A DNA stretch of 64,000 nt from Homalodisca vitripennis (taxonomy: Eukaryota > Arthropoda > Insecta > Hemiptera > Cicadellidae). The DNA lies in the NCBI RefSeq assembly GCF_021130785.1, contig NC_060214.1, forward strand, positions 108,350,001 to 108,414,000, given 5' to 3'. Within the stretch, counting starts at the first letter, position 1, and every line of letters begins with the position of its first letter. The position numbers and the translations under genes are program-made. Shown in pieces: positions 34,861 through 46,085 of this stretch. A model generated the notes under the pieces. That model ran no database searches. It was not told the DNA's origin and saw nothing but the letters and a program-made list of their open reading frames with translations.

Positions 34861-35928
34861 TGTTACATTCCAGAATGTTCATATTATCTACTATGTTTTG
34901 CTCGTCAGATTGACACAACTTAATATGGCAGGTCAGTTACAACAAGCTCGGGTATGACGCAATCCACAAGTGTTTACCTAGCCGGCCATTGCCTCCCGGA
35001 TTTTATAGATTTGTTTACCCCCGAGGCAATTCTTAAACTATTGTGTTTTACTTCATCGTTTGAAATAATACGTATTTGCCTGCCATTCTTAAATGAATAT
35101 TTGACTTTCATTAAATTACACACAGAAAACATTTTATGACAAATTATTATTATTATACGATATTAACAAATGTTGACTGGAACCACCAAGTGTAAAGCTA
35201 TAATACACTTTTTAGTGATTTTAGAATACATTTATAATTTTTTAATTGTGATCTGTATAATTATTAGAAACTGTAGGAGTTTAGTTTATTGTGTCAAAAA
35301 TGAAAAAGACCCAAAAATATTTTATAATTACATGATAAACCATTTGTATGAATCATAGGTAAATTTAATTTAACTAATAATACACAATTGGAACGTCGTC
35401 TTTATTAGATAATAAATAAACATTATTATAATCCAATTTAAGTAGAGTTTATATAACATTACAAATAATTTACAATAAGTACGCAATTAAATTAACTTCC
35501 AATAATTATAAAGTATCATAAGATAACAAATATATTGTAAGATCTATGAATATTATAAAATTGACAATTTAAATAAACAAACCTCAAAACATCCTTGTAG
35601 CATTCTGAATGATTAAATAACATAGCGCCGTGTAACAGAGAATGCAATCTAGCTACAGAAAACTTGTAGCCTGATTGCATTCATATCGTGAAGGCGCTGG
35701 CGATTTCTCTACTTCGTTTCTACAAGTAATTTATATAGGAGAGAACTAAAATAGAACTTAATTTTAATAACTGTTATTTCTATTTCTCATGCACAAAGAA
35801 CTGCAAAGTGGCAAAATGCTATTTGTACAATATAATTAACATTTATATTTATTTGATTAAATCACATATTACTGACATCTTATGTACAGTTCTTTTATTT
35901 TAATACGTTTTTAAATAAATGTTTTATA
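34861..35928. other. AT-rich non-coding sequence
   Basis: Two short open frames (34954, 35170) have AT-driven composition and no domain. Nothing else is recognised. Confidence 0.5.
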
Positions 35929-36854
35929 TCTATATATATAAAAATGAATGTTTGTATGTTTGTCCTTTATGGAATCGTGAACTATTGGACCGATCATGAT
36001 GAAAATTTGTACGTATATGTATTTTTCCACGGAGAAGGTTTATAAGCTATGCCCATCCCTTTCCCGATTCAGGATTCCGCCCCACTGGTTACAGAAATAC
36101 CCATAAGAAATGCATTGCAGCAAACATATGTTAACGTCTTTTCAAATTTTTAATCAGCTGTTCTTTTGTAAACATATATTACACTTATAGTTTTAAAGCA
36201 TAGAGTAAGCTTAAGAGAAACGACAAATTTTGTTTAAACTGTTTTTGCAATCACTGTTAAACATAGACTTTACTATCCAGATAATACAATTCAAATTTGA
36301 CGTAAAAATTCACCTTTAACTGCAATATTTATTTAATATAAACCATGCTCATGCTTGATCAGAAGAGTAAATGCAGATATCATAATTACTATCTTACGTT
36401 GGCTACAAATATAAAGAATGTTATAAAATCAACCTTAGTTGTTTTTTTTGACAGAAGTATGGTTCTCAAAACTCTGTGTGTACATATTCTCTCGATCGAG
36501 ACAACAAAGCAAGCTCAATCGTGGCATCGGAGATATAACTAATTTAATCTAAAATTTATTATAGTAAAAAAAAAAATTTACTAAGTAATATAAGGACTTC
36601 GGTTCTTAAGATTTGCGTGCGAAGCCGTGGGTAACAGCTAGATAGAGGCAGGAATATGGTACATACCTTCATAATACGCCCAAGAGGCTCACGATGGAAC
36701 GACTATCAATTATCTCAGCAATGTTTAGAATGTGATAGAAAAAGAATAAGTGAATATAGTGTACTGTTTTCAACGGGAAATTGCGTGCGAAGCCGCGGGC
36801 AACTTTTGCAAAAAAATTATTGAAATGCGCAGCAAAGCGCGCCGGGCCCGCTAG
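35929..36854 (+). mobile_element. Non-autonomous Helitron, nearly complete
   Basis: The element starts TCTATATATATAAAAATG and ends GCGCGCCGGGCCCGCTAG. It therefore has the Helitron 5' TC and 3' CTRR ends, a GC-rich palindromic 3' region, no terminal inverted repeats and no target duplication. The base before it is A (35928) and the base after is T (36855), the expected AT insertion site. The 5' 140 bp matches the truncated copy at 31220-31362. A subterminal block TTGCGTGCGAAGCCG occurs twice: at 36613, followed by CTAG at 36638-36641, and at 36781. This suggests the present 3' end was gained by read-through past an older end. No Rep/helicase frame is present, so it depends on another element. 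Confidence 0.75.
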
Positions 36855-38198
36855 TATACAAATAAATACAAACTTTAAATTTTTTGTGGCAGTAATGTAT
36901 GGTTTCTGTGTTTACTTACTTTAGCAACATGAATAGCTAATTTAAACATGGCTAATTTACTGAAAATATATTTTAAGACCAAATAAATTGTAATGCTTTT
37001 TTGTGCAGCTTGAATATATAAACCACTTGATATGAAACACAAATATTTCAAAGTGTAAACTGTACAATTTAAAACTATTTTTCGTGCTAGTGTTTTTTTT
37101 TATTATTTTTAACAGTCTCTTGACCATATTTTCGTTTGTTCAATACAGAGTTTTAAAATATCTATAATCGAGAACAAAAACAATTTTATATTAGAAATTG
37201 AACCAGAATCATTTTGGTTTCGGGACAAATTATGTATGAAAATTCAAACAATTATTAAAAATCATAATTTTTACAACCTCTATACATTGCCTGTCATAGG
37301 CGGATTTAAATTTCAAATTGTTATGTATTCGTAATTTTTGTGATAATCAATTCATAATCAATAGCGGAAATTCATTTCTTCATTACCAGCACTTTTAATT
37401 GTTTTCGTTTACTTATGTGTAATTCGTGCAACACAATTATAGTTGTTTTCTTTTTTTAACTAAAAAACAGTATTTTGCAGTGTTTACAGATACAATCTGG
37501 TACTTTTATGGATAAAGTTCATTCTCCTTTTCTATAAAAAAGTGAGCTTTTATATTTTCCCTCTTGAATTATTTATGATAGCACATCTTTAGACTTGAAT
37601 CAAAAGAGGTTAAAATTACTGGATTTTTCTTGCAATTTTCAAATTTAAAACTGTTCGTATTTTGTGAAAACCTATTATACTACAAACAACTTGAAACATA
37701 GATAGAAGAAATTAAACCCTTCGCTGACATATATTTGTTTTCAATTTTGTAATGCTGAATTCATCTTGTTGACTTATCATCATAGTGACTAGTGCGTGGC
37801 TCTACGGAGAAAGCCAGGGAGTTTGTCATCGACATAAAGCAAATAAGGAAGGCAGTGAAACGAGATAGAGTGTTCTCTCGATTGTGTTATTACGGTTAAA
37901 CGAGGCACAATCGTTATCTCGGGCGAAACGATAATATGCCAGCCATGATTCTTTGTTCGGCGTGTGATTAACTGGACCTTTCACCACTAGGAAGAGCCTT
38001 ACAAATGGATACGTTAGTAACCATGCCACAGTAACAGTTAATTAGTGAAATGTCTTTTGTTATATAAATGTGACTTGTATTTGTGTAAATACTAAAATTC
38101 TGAGTATAAAGTATTTATTCTTGTGCGTTCAAAATTCGGCAATCGATTAGCTCATCTTTTAGTTGTTAAACATATCTCAATTAGTCCAGTCAAATTGG
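36855..38198. other. AT-rich non-coding sequence
   Basis: Nothing recognised. Confidence 0.55.
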
Positions 38199-38337
38199 AA
38201 TCGAAACGGTGTTCCACAAGGATCAATTCTTTGTCTTAGTCTCTTCCTAATTTATGTAAATAACATCCTAATCGAATTCCAAAGGCAACCTTCATATGTT
38301 TGAAGATGATACTATTTTTCTCACCATAAATAGAAAC
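38199..38337 (+). pseudogene. Non-LTR retrotransposon reverse transcriptase relic 1
   Basis: The translation reads NRNGVPQGSILCLSLFLIYV, then NNI. This matches the reverse transcriptase motif GVPQGSxLGPxLFLIYINDI of Jockey/LINE-type elements. The frame stops (TGA at 38301-38303), and a neighbouring frame continues with FEDDTIFLTIN. That corresponds to the catalytic FADDT box with the Ala changed to Glu. It is thus a frameshifted fragment of about 45 codons covering the palm domain. A related fragment lies at 39361. No endonuclease or ORF1 is seen nearby. Confidence 0.75.
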
Positions 38338-39084
38338 AAAAAGGTTTTTCATTTAGTACTCTAAGAAAGAAACGCACATATTATATATTTAGTTTTGTTG
38401 ATCAGATTGTTGACGAAAACTTTGCACTACAGGTCTGACCAGAACTATGTTTTAAAATTATATGTTTTTCTCTGAAAGGTGAATTTAGGTGCATATTAAA
38501 AAGCACTACCTGTAAAAACGGATGACTAGAAATATTTCATTGTTGACGTTTCAATTCTGATGGTGTCCAGTGGCTCTTGTGTGCGGTTTCTGCTTGTTGA
38601 TTTCGTGACCTATTGTTGAAAGAAACCGAACTGACAAACGTGACATGTTTTTCCTACCAATAATTGGTACTTTTGGCGTAATTCTGGCATATCTTATGAT
38701 CTGATTTTCTGAAATGAGCTTGGGATATCTAGGGTAAAAGAGAAATGTGAGTATTATTAAAATATTCTCGCACTACTCCTTAAAACTGTATGCATTTTCT
38801 AGTAATGCATTTGGAGCCACTGCGTGGAGAGTTGAAATAACATACCGATATTACGAAATCACAACTGTTATGAGCCCCTGTAAAACAGTACGATTTCTTT
38901 ATACGCCTTTCATTGTTACGTCATTTACATGTTATGACAACTCCATTGTTCTTGTATTACACACTTAAATTAATATTCTTTTTGTTTTAAGAGGGTTCTT
39001 TCTACACCATTAGTATTTTAATTTCATATAGTAAACGTTTTTAAAAGAAAACCTGTACAAACTCATCTTAAAATTGTTATGACC
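38338..39084. other. Non-coding stretch
   Basis: AT-rich. The frame at 38747-38968 has no domain. Confidence 0.45.
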
Positions 39085-39150
39085 ACTCCGAGAATTGAAC
39101 CCTTGACCTCTCGGTTAGAGAGCTGCAGCTTTTTCTCTCCTCTACGCAAC
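39085..39150 (-). mobile_element. tRNA-derived SINE head
   Basis: The minus strand reads GCGTAGAGGAGAG (A-box-like), then CTCTCTAACCGAGAGGTC, which can fold as an anticodon-like arm, then GGTTCAATTCTCGG (B-box). It is nearly parallel to the head at 52080-52145. In both, the loop base triplet at the anticodon position reads AAC. Confidence 0.65.
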
Positions 39151-39360
39151 GGTGAAGACTATTGCCATATAAAGTATATATCCGTCCTAATATAAAGTAT
39201 ATTATACTTTTCCAAAGCGACCAAGTGACATTAGTTAACCTTCGTCATTGCTGTTACTCACGCACAATCACGCGATTTCTCAATAAGTTTGAATCTCTCG
39301 CATAGTTTATTTTGGGCATCATCACTAAGATTATCCGAGGAAACATAGTAAATAATATTT

Positions 39361-39500
39361 GATTTGAATCCAAACGGAGTTCCACAAGGATCAGCTCTGG
39401 ACCCAGTTTTCTTTTTTTCTGTGTAAATGGCATCACTAGCCAAATCCCTAAGACAACCTTTGTGTGTTTGAACGTGATACCATTATTGTCACCAAAAATG
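39361..39500 (+). pseudogene. Non-LTR retrotransposon reverse transcriptase relic 2
   Basis: The translation begins DLNPNGVPQGSALDPVFFF, again the PQGS reverse transcriptase motif, and hits a stop (TAA at 39424-39426). Alignment to the first relic continues at DNA level through CAACCTTTGTGTGTTTGAA and GATACCATTATTGTCACC, where the catalytic DD codons are eroded. It is more decayed than copy 1. The two lie about 1.16 kb apart in the same orientation. Confidence 0.7.
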
Positions 39501-39589
39501 GGGACAAAACATTTTTTCTAATCCTCTACAAGTATCCTATTACAATCTATTAAAAAAGGGTAAAGGGATAAACCATAAGAGCTGCGAGA

Positions 39590-40060
39590 ATTTTGTGGTA
39601 TCAGATAGTACGCCCATCCATACGAAGTGTGGGAGCTGTGTTGAAAGGTCCCTTGCGCTCCTGCTATCAGTTCTTTCGTGGAGGAGGGGTAGATTGAAAA
39701 GTCCTAAGATCGTTGCAGCCCGCGCGGGCCCAGCTCTACAGCAGAACCAGCGAGGACCGTGTAGAAAACGAAAGTGAGCGGGCCGGGGGAGACCTCGTCT
39801 CCTGACCCACTTGTCGGCCAGTGACCGCGCTCTCACCGGCGAGCGAAAGTGAAACTCCGACCTCCGCACCATTTCCTTTTGACGAAATTCAACTGGCTTT
39901 TGACCCATATCGGGCGGTTATACAAGCGATGTGTCGCCTGCAACAATGGCTCCAGCACGTCAGGGATTGCCGCAGCATCTGGACCGTAGCCTGTCACAGT
40001 CGCACGTGATGTGGCCCGTGCCTCGCACGCCGCGGGTTTGCCCAACCCGCCCAGCACAGC
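39590..40060. promoter_or_regulatory. CpG-rich island with GAAAGTGAAA
   Basis: CpG-dense, with CGAAAGTGAGC near 39769 and GAAAGTGAAA at 39845-39854. Frames up to 122 codons are open on both strands at once with no domain, as expected by chance at this composition. It belongs to the group of islands sharing GAAAGTGA. Confidence 0.4.
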
Positions 40061-40107
40061 TCCTTGTGCTCGACAACACTGGAGGTTTTACTTATACCAG
40101 TACGATA

Positions 40108-40448
40108 GGACTATTGGAGAAATAAAAGCCATCGAACAGAAAGCAAGTTCTTTTGTCTTCTTCATCACAAGAGAGTCCGAGAAAACCTTCAAATGCTCAA
40201 CAATTTTAAATATTCCGAAAGCTTAATCTCTGTGATCAAAAAGATGTATGAAGTCAACAATCAGTTATTTGTCAGGACTATTTGAGAAATAAAAGTCCTC
40301 GAACTAAAAACAAGTTCTTTTGTCTTCCTTATCCTATGAACCCAAGAGTTCCAGAGAACCTTTAAATATTCAAAAATTTTAAATATTCCGAAAGCTCAAT
40401 CTCTTTAATCAAAAATATGTATGGTGTCACCAATCAGTTATTTGTCAG
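40108..40448 (+). repeat. Tandem doublet, 167-bp unit
   Basis: GGACTATT(G/T)GAGAAATAAAAG begins at 40108 and 40275. Both copies continue with CAAGTTCTTTTGTCTTC, AATATTCCGAAAGCT and CAATCAGTTATTTGTCAG in order. Identity is roughly four in five bases by eye. Confidence 0.85.
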
Positions 40449-40689
40449 CAATGGGATCAGGTAATACAGAGAGGGTTGTAAAAACCCACGTATCAAAAAA
40501 TTAAACACACGATTTTCTCACAGCTGCAACTTAACTTAAAGTTTCCCGCTGCACTTTCATCGTGAACTTGTTGACAGCAGTGTCTTTTTCGGTTCAGAAC
40601 GTTGTTTACAGTAATAATGTGTATTTTATATTTTTCGTGTTTTTATACTTCTAGTCGACCATAATTACCTAAAATCATTACTTCACTGG

Positions 40690-40895
40690 GTGACGCGTAT
40701 CGCACACAGCAGTTATGACGGTAGGTCCTCCTCCCCCCCCCCCGTATCGCCCACTCTCCTGGTGACGTCACTCGCTGTCCTGTACTCTGCCTTGGCCCGT
40801 CCTTGGACAGCAGCGGTTGTTGAACCGGCGACCTCCTCTCACCCCCCTCCCCTCAATACCCCCCCTCCCACTTCTGGCCGTCCCGCGGCCTGAGA
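40690..40895. other. C-rich patch
   Basis: Poly-C tract near 40733-40744 and CCCCTCCC-type runs to about 40870. The open frame of 67 codons has no domain. Confidence 0.4.
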
Positions 40896-41580
40896 TCGCG
40901 AAACGAAATATAATGTAAAGAAAGAATTTACATAATAAGAATTCGCATTTAATATATCTATTTAACGAAATTATGTGCGTAGGAATGAATTGTTTTAATT
41001 TGTTCTCTCACGTTTATATAATACAAAACATATACAACTATTACTAGTGGATATTATATGGCAGAAATTATTTTAATATTTTACCGATTTAGTTAATTGT
41101 ATACACAAAATGAAGCATTGTAAAAAGTTTCTTTTATTTTCGTAGAGAAGAATTTTATTCGTTCTGTATAAAAATGCTAGAATGTTTCGTTATGTGTTTA
41201 TTGCTAGAAAAACACTTCAAAATTTGTGGTTACTAATTTTTATTTTGGTGTTGTATCAGTAAATTCCATTTTCTCTTTTTTGTTCGAAGTGCGCTAAAAG
41301 AATCAGTACCAAACAATTGTGGTTCGCAAAATCATTGTCAATATGTTTACTTGCATGTCTCACTTGCAATATATTTAAACATATCTGGAACGTAAATGTA
41401 TTTCTGAAATCTAAACATAGCAGTGTCATCATTGGTATTTTGGAACAACACAATTTAGTTATTAAGAGCAAAGTAAGGTATTACGAAGATAGTAGTTGAA
41501 GATAAGATGAGACTTCATTACGACGTAAGAACACAGAAATATCCCAGAGTAAGGCCATACACAACCAGTACACAATAATA
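40896..41580. other. AT-rich non-coding sequence
   Basis: Nothing recognised. Confidence 0.5.
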
Positions 41581-41841
41581 TTGGGTGGGAGTGCGAGTGT
41601 AGCTGTGCAGTTAGAGTGCGCGGGGTATGTCGTCGCCACTATTTTAAGGCCATAGTGCCCCAGTTAAGTACAGAGAGCAATAACCTGAGAGGGGCCGAGG
41701 ACAGTCGAGTGTTGCCGAACTTTGCCGAACACACCCTGTCACTCGACCACGGCTGGCTTCAATTTGCATTGTGCACTGCCTTGCCGCCTTTGTTACAAGC
41801 AGGACAAACAGTAACTCGCGAATTTCGCGCCTTTTTCTTAC

Positions 41842-42069
41842 AGAAACTGTAAATACACCAATCCTTTCAAAGCCGAGAAAGTGTTACCTTTCTTTGACAC
41901 GAATATGGACATTGTCGCTAAAAGCTCAAGTAACGCCGACATGGAGCTGGCCGCGGCAGTGAAAGTAATGAAAGTGGTTCGGTTACGGAGGCTCCATAAG
42001 AAACTGGAACTGGAGAGAAATGTATTTATAGCAACGACCCGAGGTGGCTGGTTCCGAAGAAAGTTTTAA
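41842..42069 (+). CDS. Weak candidate exon or small open frame
   Basis: A pyrimidine-rich stretch ending TTTTTCTTACAG (about 41831-41841) looks like a splice acceptor. Downstream, an ATG at 41905 opens a 55-codon frame starting MDIVAKSSSNADMELAAAVK, followed by a basic stretch RLRRLHKKLELE. It ends in a stop at 42067. Local composition is coding-like. I recognise no family, the start context (GAATATGG) is ordinary, and no transcript evidence exists. Confidence 0.2.
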   Translation, partial: RNCKYTNPFKAEKVLPFFDTNMDIVAKSSSNADMELAAAVKVMKVVRLRRLHKKLELERNVFIATTRGGWFRRKF

Positions 42070-42812
42070 TGGTATGGAGGCATCGTCGCGTAAACAGATT
42101 ATGCAAAACAGGTGGGCAGGTTTAATGGAAACAAAAACACGAACAAAATTATGTCTTGGAAAGTCGTGTATCATTGTTTTTGAGTACAAAACAAAATATA
42201 TACATTTCACCAAATACCCCAAATTCCCTTTCTCCCAATTTCAATAAAAGCATTTATGTTCTTGAAGACCATCAATTGGTTAAAAAATACATTATTTAGA
42301 TTTACCAAATACAATTATTAATTTACAGTAGCTTTAAACAAGCAATGAAAACTAAACCTAAAGACTTGGGTTACAAATTACGGTTACAATTACAAATTTC
42401 ACCCCCCCCCCCCTACACCCACGACGTAACTACTCAGTTTCCCATATGGAAATTCGTTGAAAACTACGACTGTAAGTGTTCGGTATTCGTGATCCTTTGG
42501 GAACGTTTATATTTATTATTTTAAAATTTTTTCTATGTTGCTTCTAATGATAAGGAGTTTTGTACACATTTTCCATATTTGGAATTTATTTTAGAGTATC
42601 TAGTTGAATATTAGTTATTTATTTCCAATAATATCAAAGTGAAAAACTGGGAGAGATGTAAATTAGTAATCAATGTTAAAATGACAGCTCACAATAATTT
42701 ACCCTGTTTAAATGCTCGAGTTCCATCTTTGAAGTCAATGAATGGTTTTCCTGAGACCGATCAAGTACCTCAGCACATTTTCTCCATTCTTTAGTTACAC
42801 ACCTGAAGGAAA
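42070..42812. other. AT-rich non-coding sequence
   Basis: C run at about 42402-42413. Nothing else is recognised. Confidence 0.5.
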
Positions 42813-43340
42813 GTGCAGATACAAGTTCCCGAACTTATCCTTTCGTTCCACCGAACAGTAAGCAAAGCGTCGTGGAAATCATATCAAAGGGAAAGTCCCG
42901 ATGGTCCAAAAAAGTATGGTAATGTACCAGCCATTCAGAGATGGCTCTCTGCAACTTTCCTCGGAAGATTCGTGAGCGTGCAGGGAGAATCGTCACGCAG
43001 AGCAGCCACATGTGGGTTAGGAACATTCATAGGTGTCGGAAGTGCTGAATGCAGTCGTGGTGAGAGCAGCAGAGTACAACAGTGCGCTGATCGTGCTCAG
43101 TCAGCCCCGGCCGGGAGTTGCGCGGCCACTTTCATCCTCGGTGAAAGTGAACGCTCGCCTCACTTTCAGTTTCACATGCCCGGGTGTAAACGGCAATATC
43201 GGTGGAAAGGGCAAGTGAAATCGCAACACCGTTCCTCCCTCGAATTGCATTGTTGGAGTTCGGCCACGAACCAGTCTTCGGCGGTTGTTGCCCCGGGGCG
43301 ACCTGCTGTCCGGGGGGGGGGATCGAAGGATCACTGATCT
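42813..43340. promoter_or_regulatory. CpG-rich island with clustered GAAAGTGA motifs
   Basis: GTGAAAGTGAACG (43141-43153) is followed within ten bases by CACTTTCAGTTTCAC (43161-43175), an inverted arrangement of the same word. The island ends in a G run near 43309-43320. A 174-codon plus-strand frame is open, but the translation is compositionally random and overlaps open frames on the other strand. Confidence 0.4.
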
Positions 43341-43450
43341 ATCAGGACGAAACCCAATTGAAAAAATCAAAATGTAATTGAATCATTGCGGAAACAGCGT
43401 TCATGATCTTCTTAAATTCAATTAGATTCGAAATTTGGAGATTACGTTAC

Positions 43451-44345
43451 AGAAATAAAGCTTTGGCCTAAAAGCATTGGCGAATATGGACCCCAATATA
43501 TCTCCCCCTGATTTCTTCCACAGTTCCCAGCTCTTAAAGAATGGTATCCAAAATGGCTTTGATCTAAACGATAAAATAGGTACAGAAACATGGCTTCCAA
43601 TATGTCTCCAAAAGATTTAGAGTTTCAGCAAAACCCATGTACTCAGTTCCTCCATAATTCCGAACTCTCTAGGAATAGTATTCTTAATATGTTTGATCTA
43701 AATTATAGCATGATTATAGAAACAAGCTTTTGCCCTAAAAGACAACGAAGATAGACCGCAATATGTTTCCATAAGAAGTACAGTTTCTTAACAACCTATA
43801 CCATAATTTTGTCCATACTTCCCAGCTCTTTAGGAATAGTATTCTTAATATCTTTGATCTAAATGATAAAATAGGTACAGAAACAAATATTTGCTCTAAA
43901 AGACAATGAAGATAGACCCTTATATGTCTCCAAAAGAAATTACAGTTTCTGCAAAGCCCATATTCTCAATTCCTCCATAATTCCTAGCTCTCTAGGAATA
44001 GTATCCAAAGTGGCTTTGATCTAAACGATAAAATAGGCACAGAAACAAGGCTTTGCCCCAAAGTACAACGAAGATAGACCTCCAATGTGTCTTCAAAAGA
44101 AATTACAGTTTCTGCTAAACCCATGCTTTTAGTTCCTCTACAATTCCTAGCTCTCTAGGAATAGAATTCGTAATATCTTTGATCTAAATGATAACATAGT
44201 TATATAAACAAGCATTTGCCCTAAAAGATAACGAAGATAGACTCCAATATGTTTCCATGTGAAATTACAGTTTCTGTAAAGCCCATCCCCTCAGCTCTTT
44301 TATACTCCCTAGGAATAATATCAAGAATGACTTTGGTGTAAATAA
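43451..44345 (+). repeat. Tandem repeat, about 160-bp unit, five to six copies
   Basis: GATCTAAA(C/T)GATAAAATAGG-like words recur at 43561, 43695, 43856, 44018, 44181 and (eroded) 44335, spaced 134, 161, 162, 163 and 154 bp. Each unit includes AGACAACGAAGATAGACC, CAAAAGAAATTACAGTTTCT and CTCTCTAGGAATAGTAT. The second spacing is about 27 bp short, from an internal deletion. It is satellite-like. Confidence 0.92.
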
Positions 44346-45034
44346 AAAATGAATATACTCATTCTGAAAGCGTTCTCTTTACACAAAATCTCTTTTTGCT
44401 TTTATATTTCACATAAATTTTTTGGAACCGCGAAAGTGCTCTTGTCAAGTTCTGGCGATGCATGGAGGTTTAATTAATGGACATCTTTTCTGTAATAAAA
44501 TTAAACTAGCAGAAGACATTTTTGTTAAACTACTTTTAAGAGGTTTTATTCCCCGTAAAACTTAACAGTTGTGGGTCGGCAGAATGTAAATTTAAAGATG
44601 TAATCCATATAGGAGAGCACAATTTGTTCTTTAAAATGCAGGAAGTACTCAACAAAATTGAATCCTAGAATACAGTTTAATTTTGGAATATTAATGATAA
44701 AAAAATTAAATATTCTTCGCCTTGTAGTGAAATTAGTCATCAAACAGTACGCGGGAAACAGATTTGACTGAACACGCGTGACATCAGTAGCATTTGGATA
44801 CGAAACAATAATTATGTAGTAATAGGTAGAGTAATTTGAAAGTGTAACTCATTTACGTCGTGTTACGAGAGAATTATGACGTTTCGTGAGGTAGTATCTG
44901 CCTTCTTCATGCGTCATGTATTAAAGCATACGCTATGGTTTTTCGTTTTTGCCTCTTTTGGAGCTACGCTTTTTACACCATCGTTTGCAATTATTCTCTT
45001 TATTCCTTACCGCACGTTTTAGAGGTAAAACCAC
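44346..45034. other. Non-coding stretch
   Basis: Nothing recognised. Confidence 0.5.
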
Positions 45035-45080
45035 ATGAAAAAGAGGGTAGATACAAGTTTTCGAAACGTCGTGTTTCTGT
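45035..45080 (+). mobile_element. Penelope-like terminal fragment, eroded
   Basis: AGAGGGTAGATACAAG and TTCGAAACGTCGTGTT align with the fragment at 62465-62580, whose matching parts are AGAGGATAGATCCCAA and GTCGAAACGTCGTGTT. The CTGACGA core is mutated here, so the hammerhead-like motif is broken. Confidence 0.45.
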
Positions 45081-45119
45081 TGGGATGGGCATCCGGTGGA
45101 ATAAATTACGTAATTAATT

Positions 45120-45560
45120 AACAACCTGCATCATAACTGCGGATATGCCAAGGGCTTGACAGAGATGCACTGGCATTTTGATGATTAAATGATTCTACAG
45201 GCCAACAAATCACCGGAGAGGGGCGATAATTACGGAACTCGATCCGACAATGAGTTCCCTGACATTTGCCATCCATAACTCTCAGTGCGCACAATCTGAT
45301 TGGCCCCCGACAATAGCCGACGCTAGCGCTATCTCGTGTCGACACACCGTTTTAATTAATCTTATTGGCTTAAACAGAACGATAATCGAGCAAACCGGCT
45401 GCAAATAGAGCGTTCAAATGTCAACATCGGGGGCTTTCTAGGCAATGGAGCAAGCGGTCATTGCCCCAGCCCGGCCCGGCAGCGCCTGGGAGAACTGTAT
45501 GGGATTATTGGCACACTATTATTGGCCTAGTTGTAGATATTTGCCAATTGTAGGCTTAAC
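45120..45560. promoter_or_regulatory. Candidate conserved non-coding element with ATTGG cluster
   Basis: Low-repeat, complex-composition DNA carries ATTGG (CCAAT-type) words near 45299, 45364, 45508 and 45521. It also has CGACAATAGCCG, GATTAAATGATT, TAATTAAT and CCGGAGAGG-type words. A minus-strand 75-codon frame (45118-45345) has no domain. The density of distinct transcription-factor-like words in an AT-rich desert suggests an enhancer. This is inference. Confidence 0.35.
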
Positions 45561-45823
45561 AACAAGGCTTCTCCATTGAGATTGAGGCCGGAAATACGTA
45601 TTAAAACTAAATTTTGGGTGACGCTGAGAAATACGTGTTATGAGTTTTGCTCACCTCATTTGGTGGGGTTACGGTTTGTTCGAATGTAGGTCGAAAGTTC
45701 AATGCTCTACTTCCTCACCAAATTTACGTCTGATATTGAAATTTTAGCGTTTTCATAAGTTTCCTTAAAATTGGAATGACTCGTTAGAAGACGCTCTATA
45801 TATATATTTTAAGGTTTTGGATA

Positions 45824-45964
<141 letters not shown>

Positions 45965-46085
45965 ATTTTTTACATAAAATAATTTTTATGATTTTTTAAA
46001 ATGTTTTACATTAGTAGGAGCAAATTAAATTTTACGCAACCTAAAAGTCTGCAACAGTGCGTGTAATTGAGACTAATTAAAATTT

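Noticed and set aside
39540..39908. 122-codon minus-strand frame
   Set aside because: Overlaps an open plus-strand frame in the same CpG island; no domain.
42813..43337. 174-codon plus-strand frame
   Set aside because: It lies in a CpG island where several frames on both strands are open together; low-complexity, domain-free translation and no promoter or splice context.
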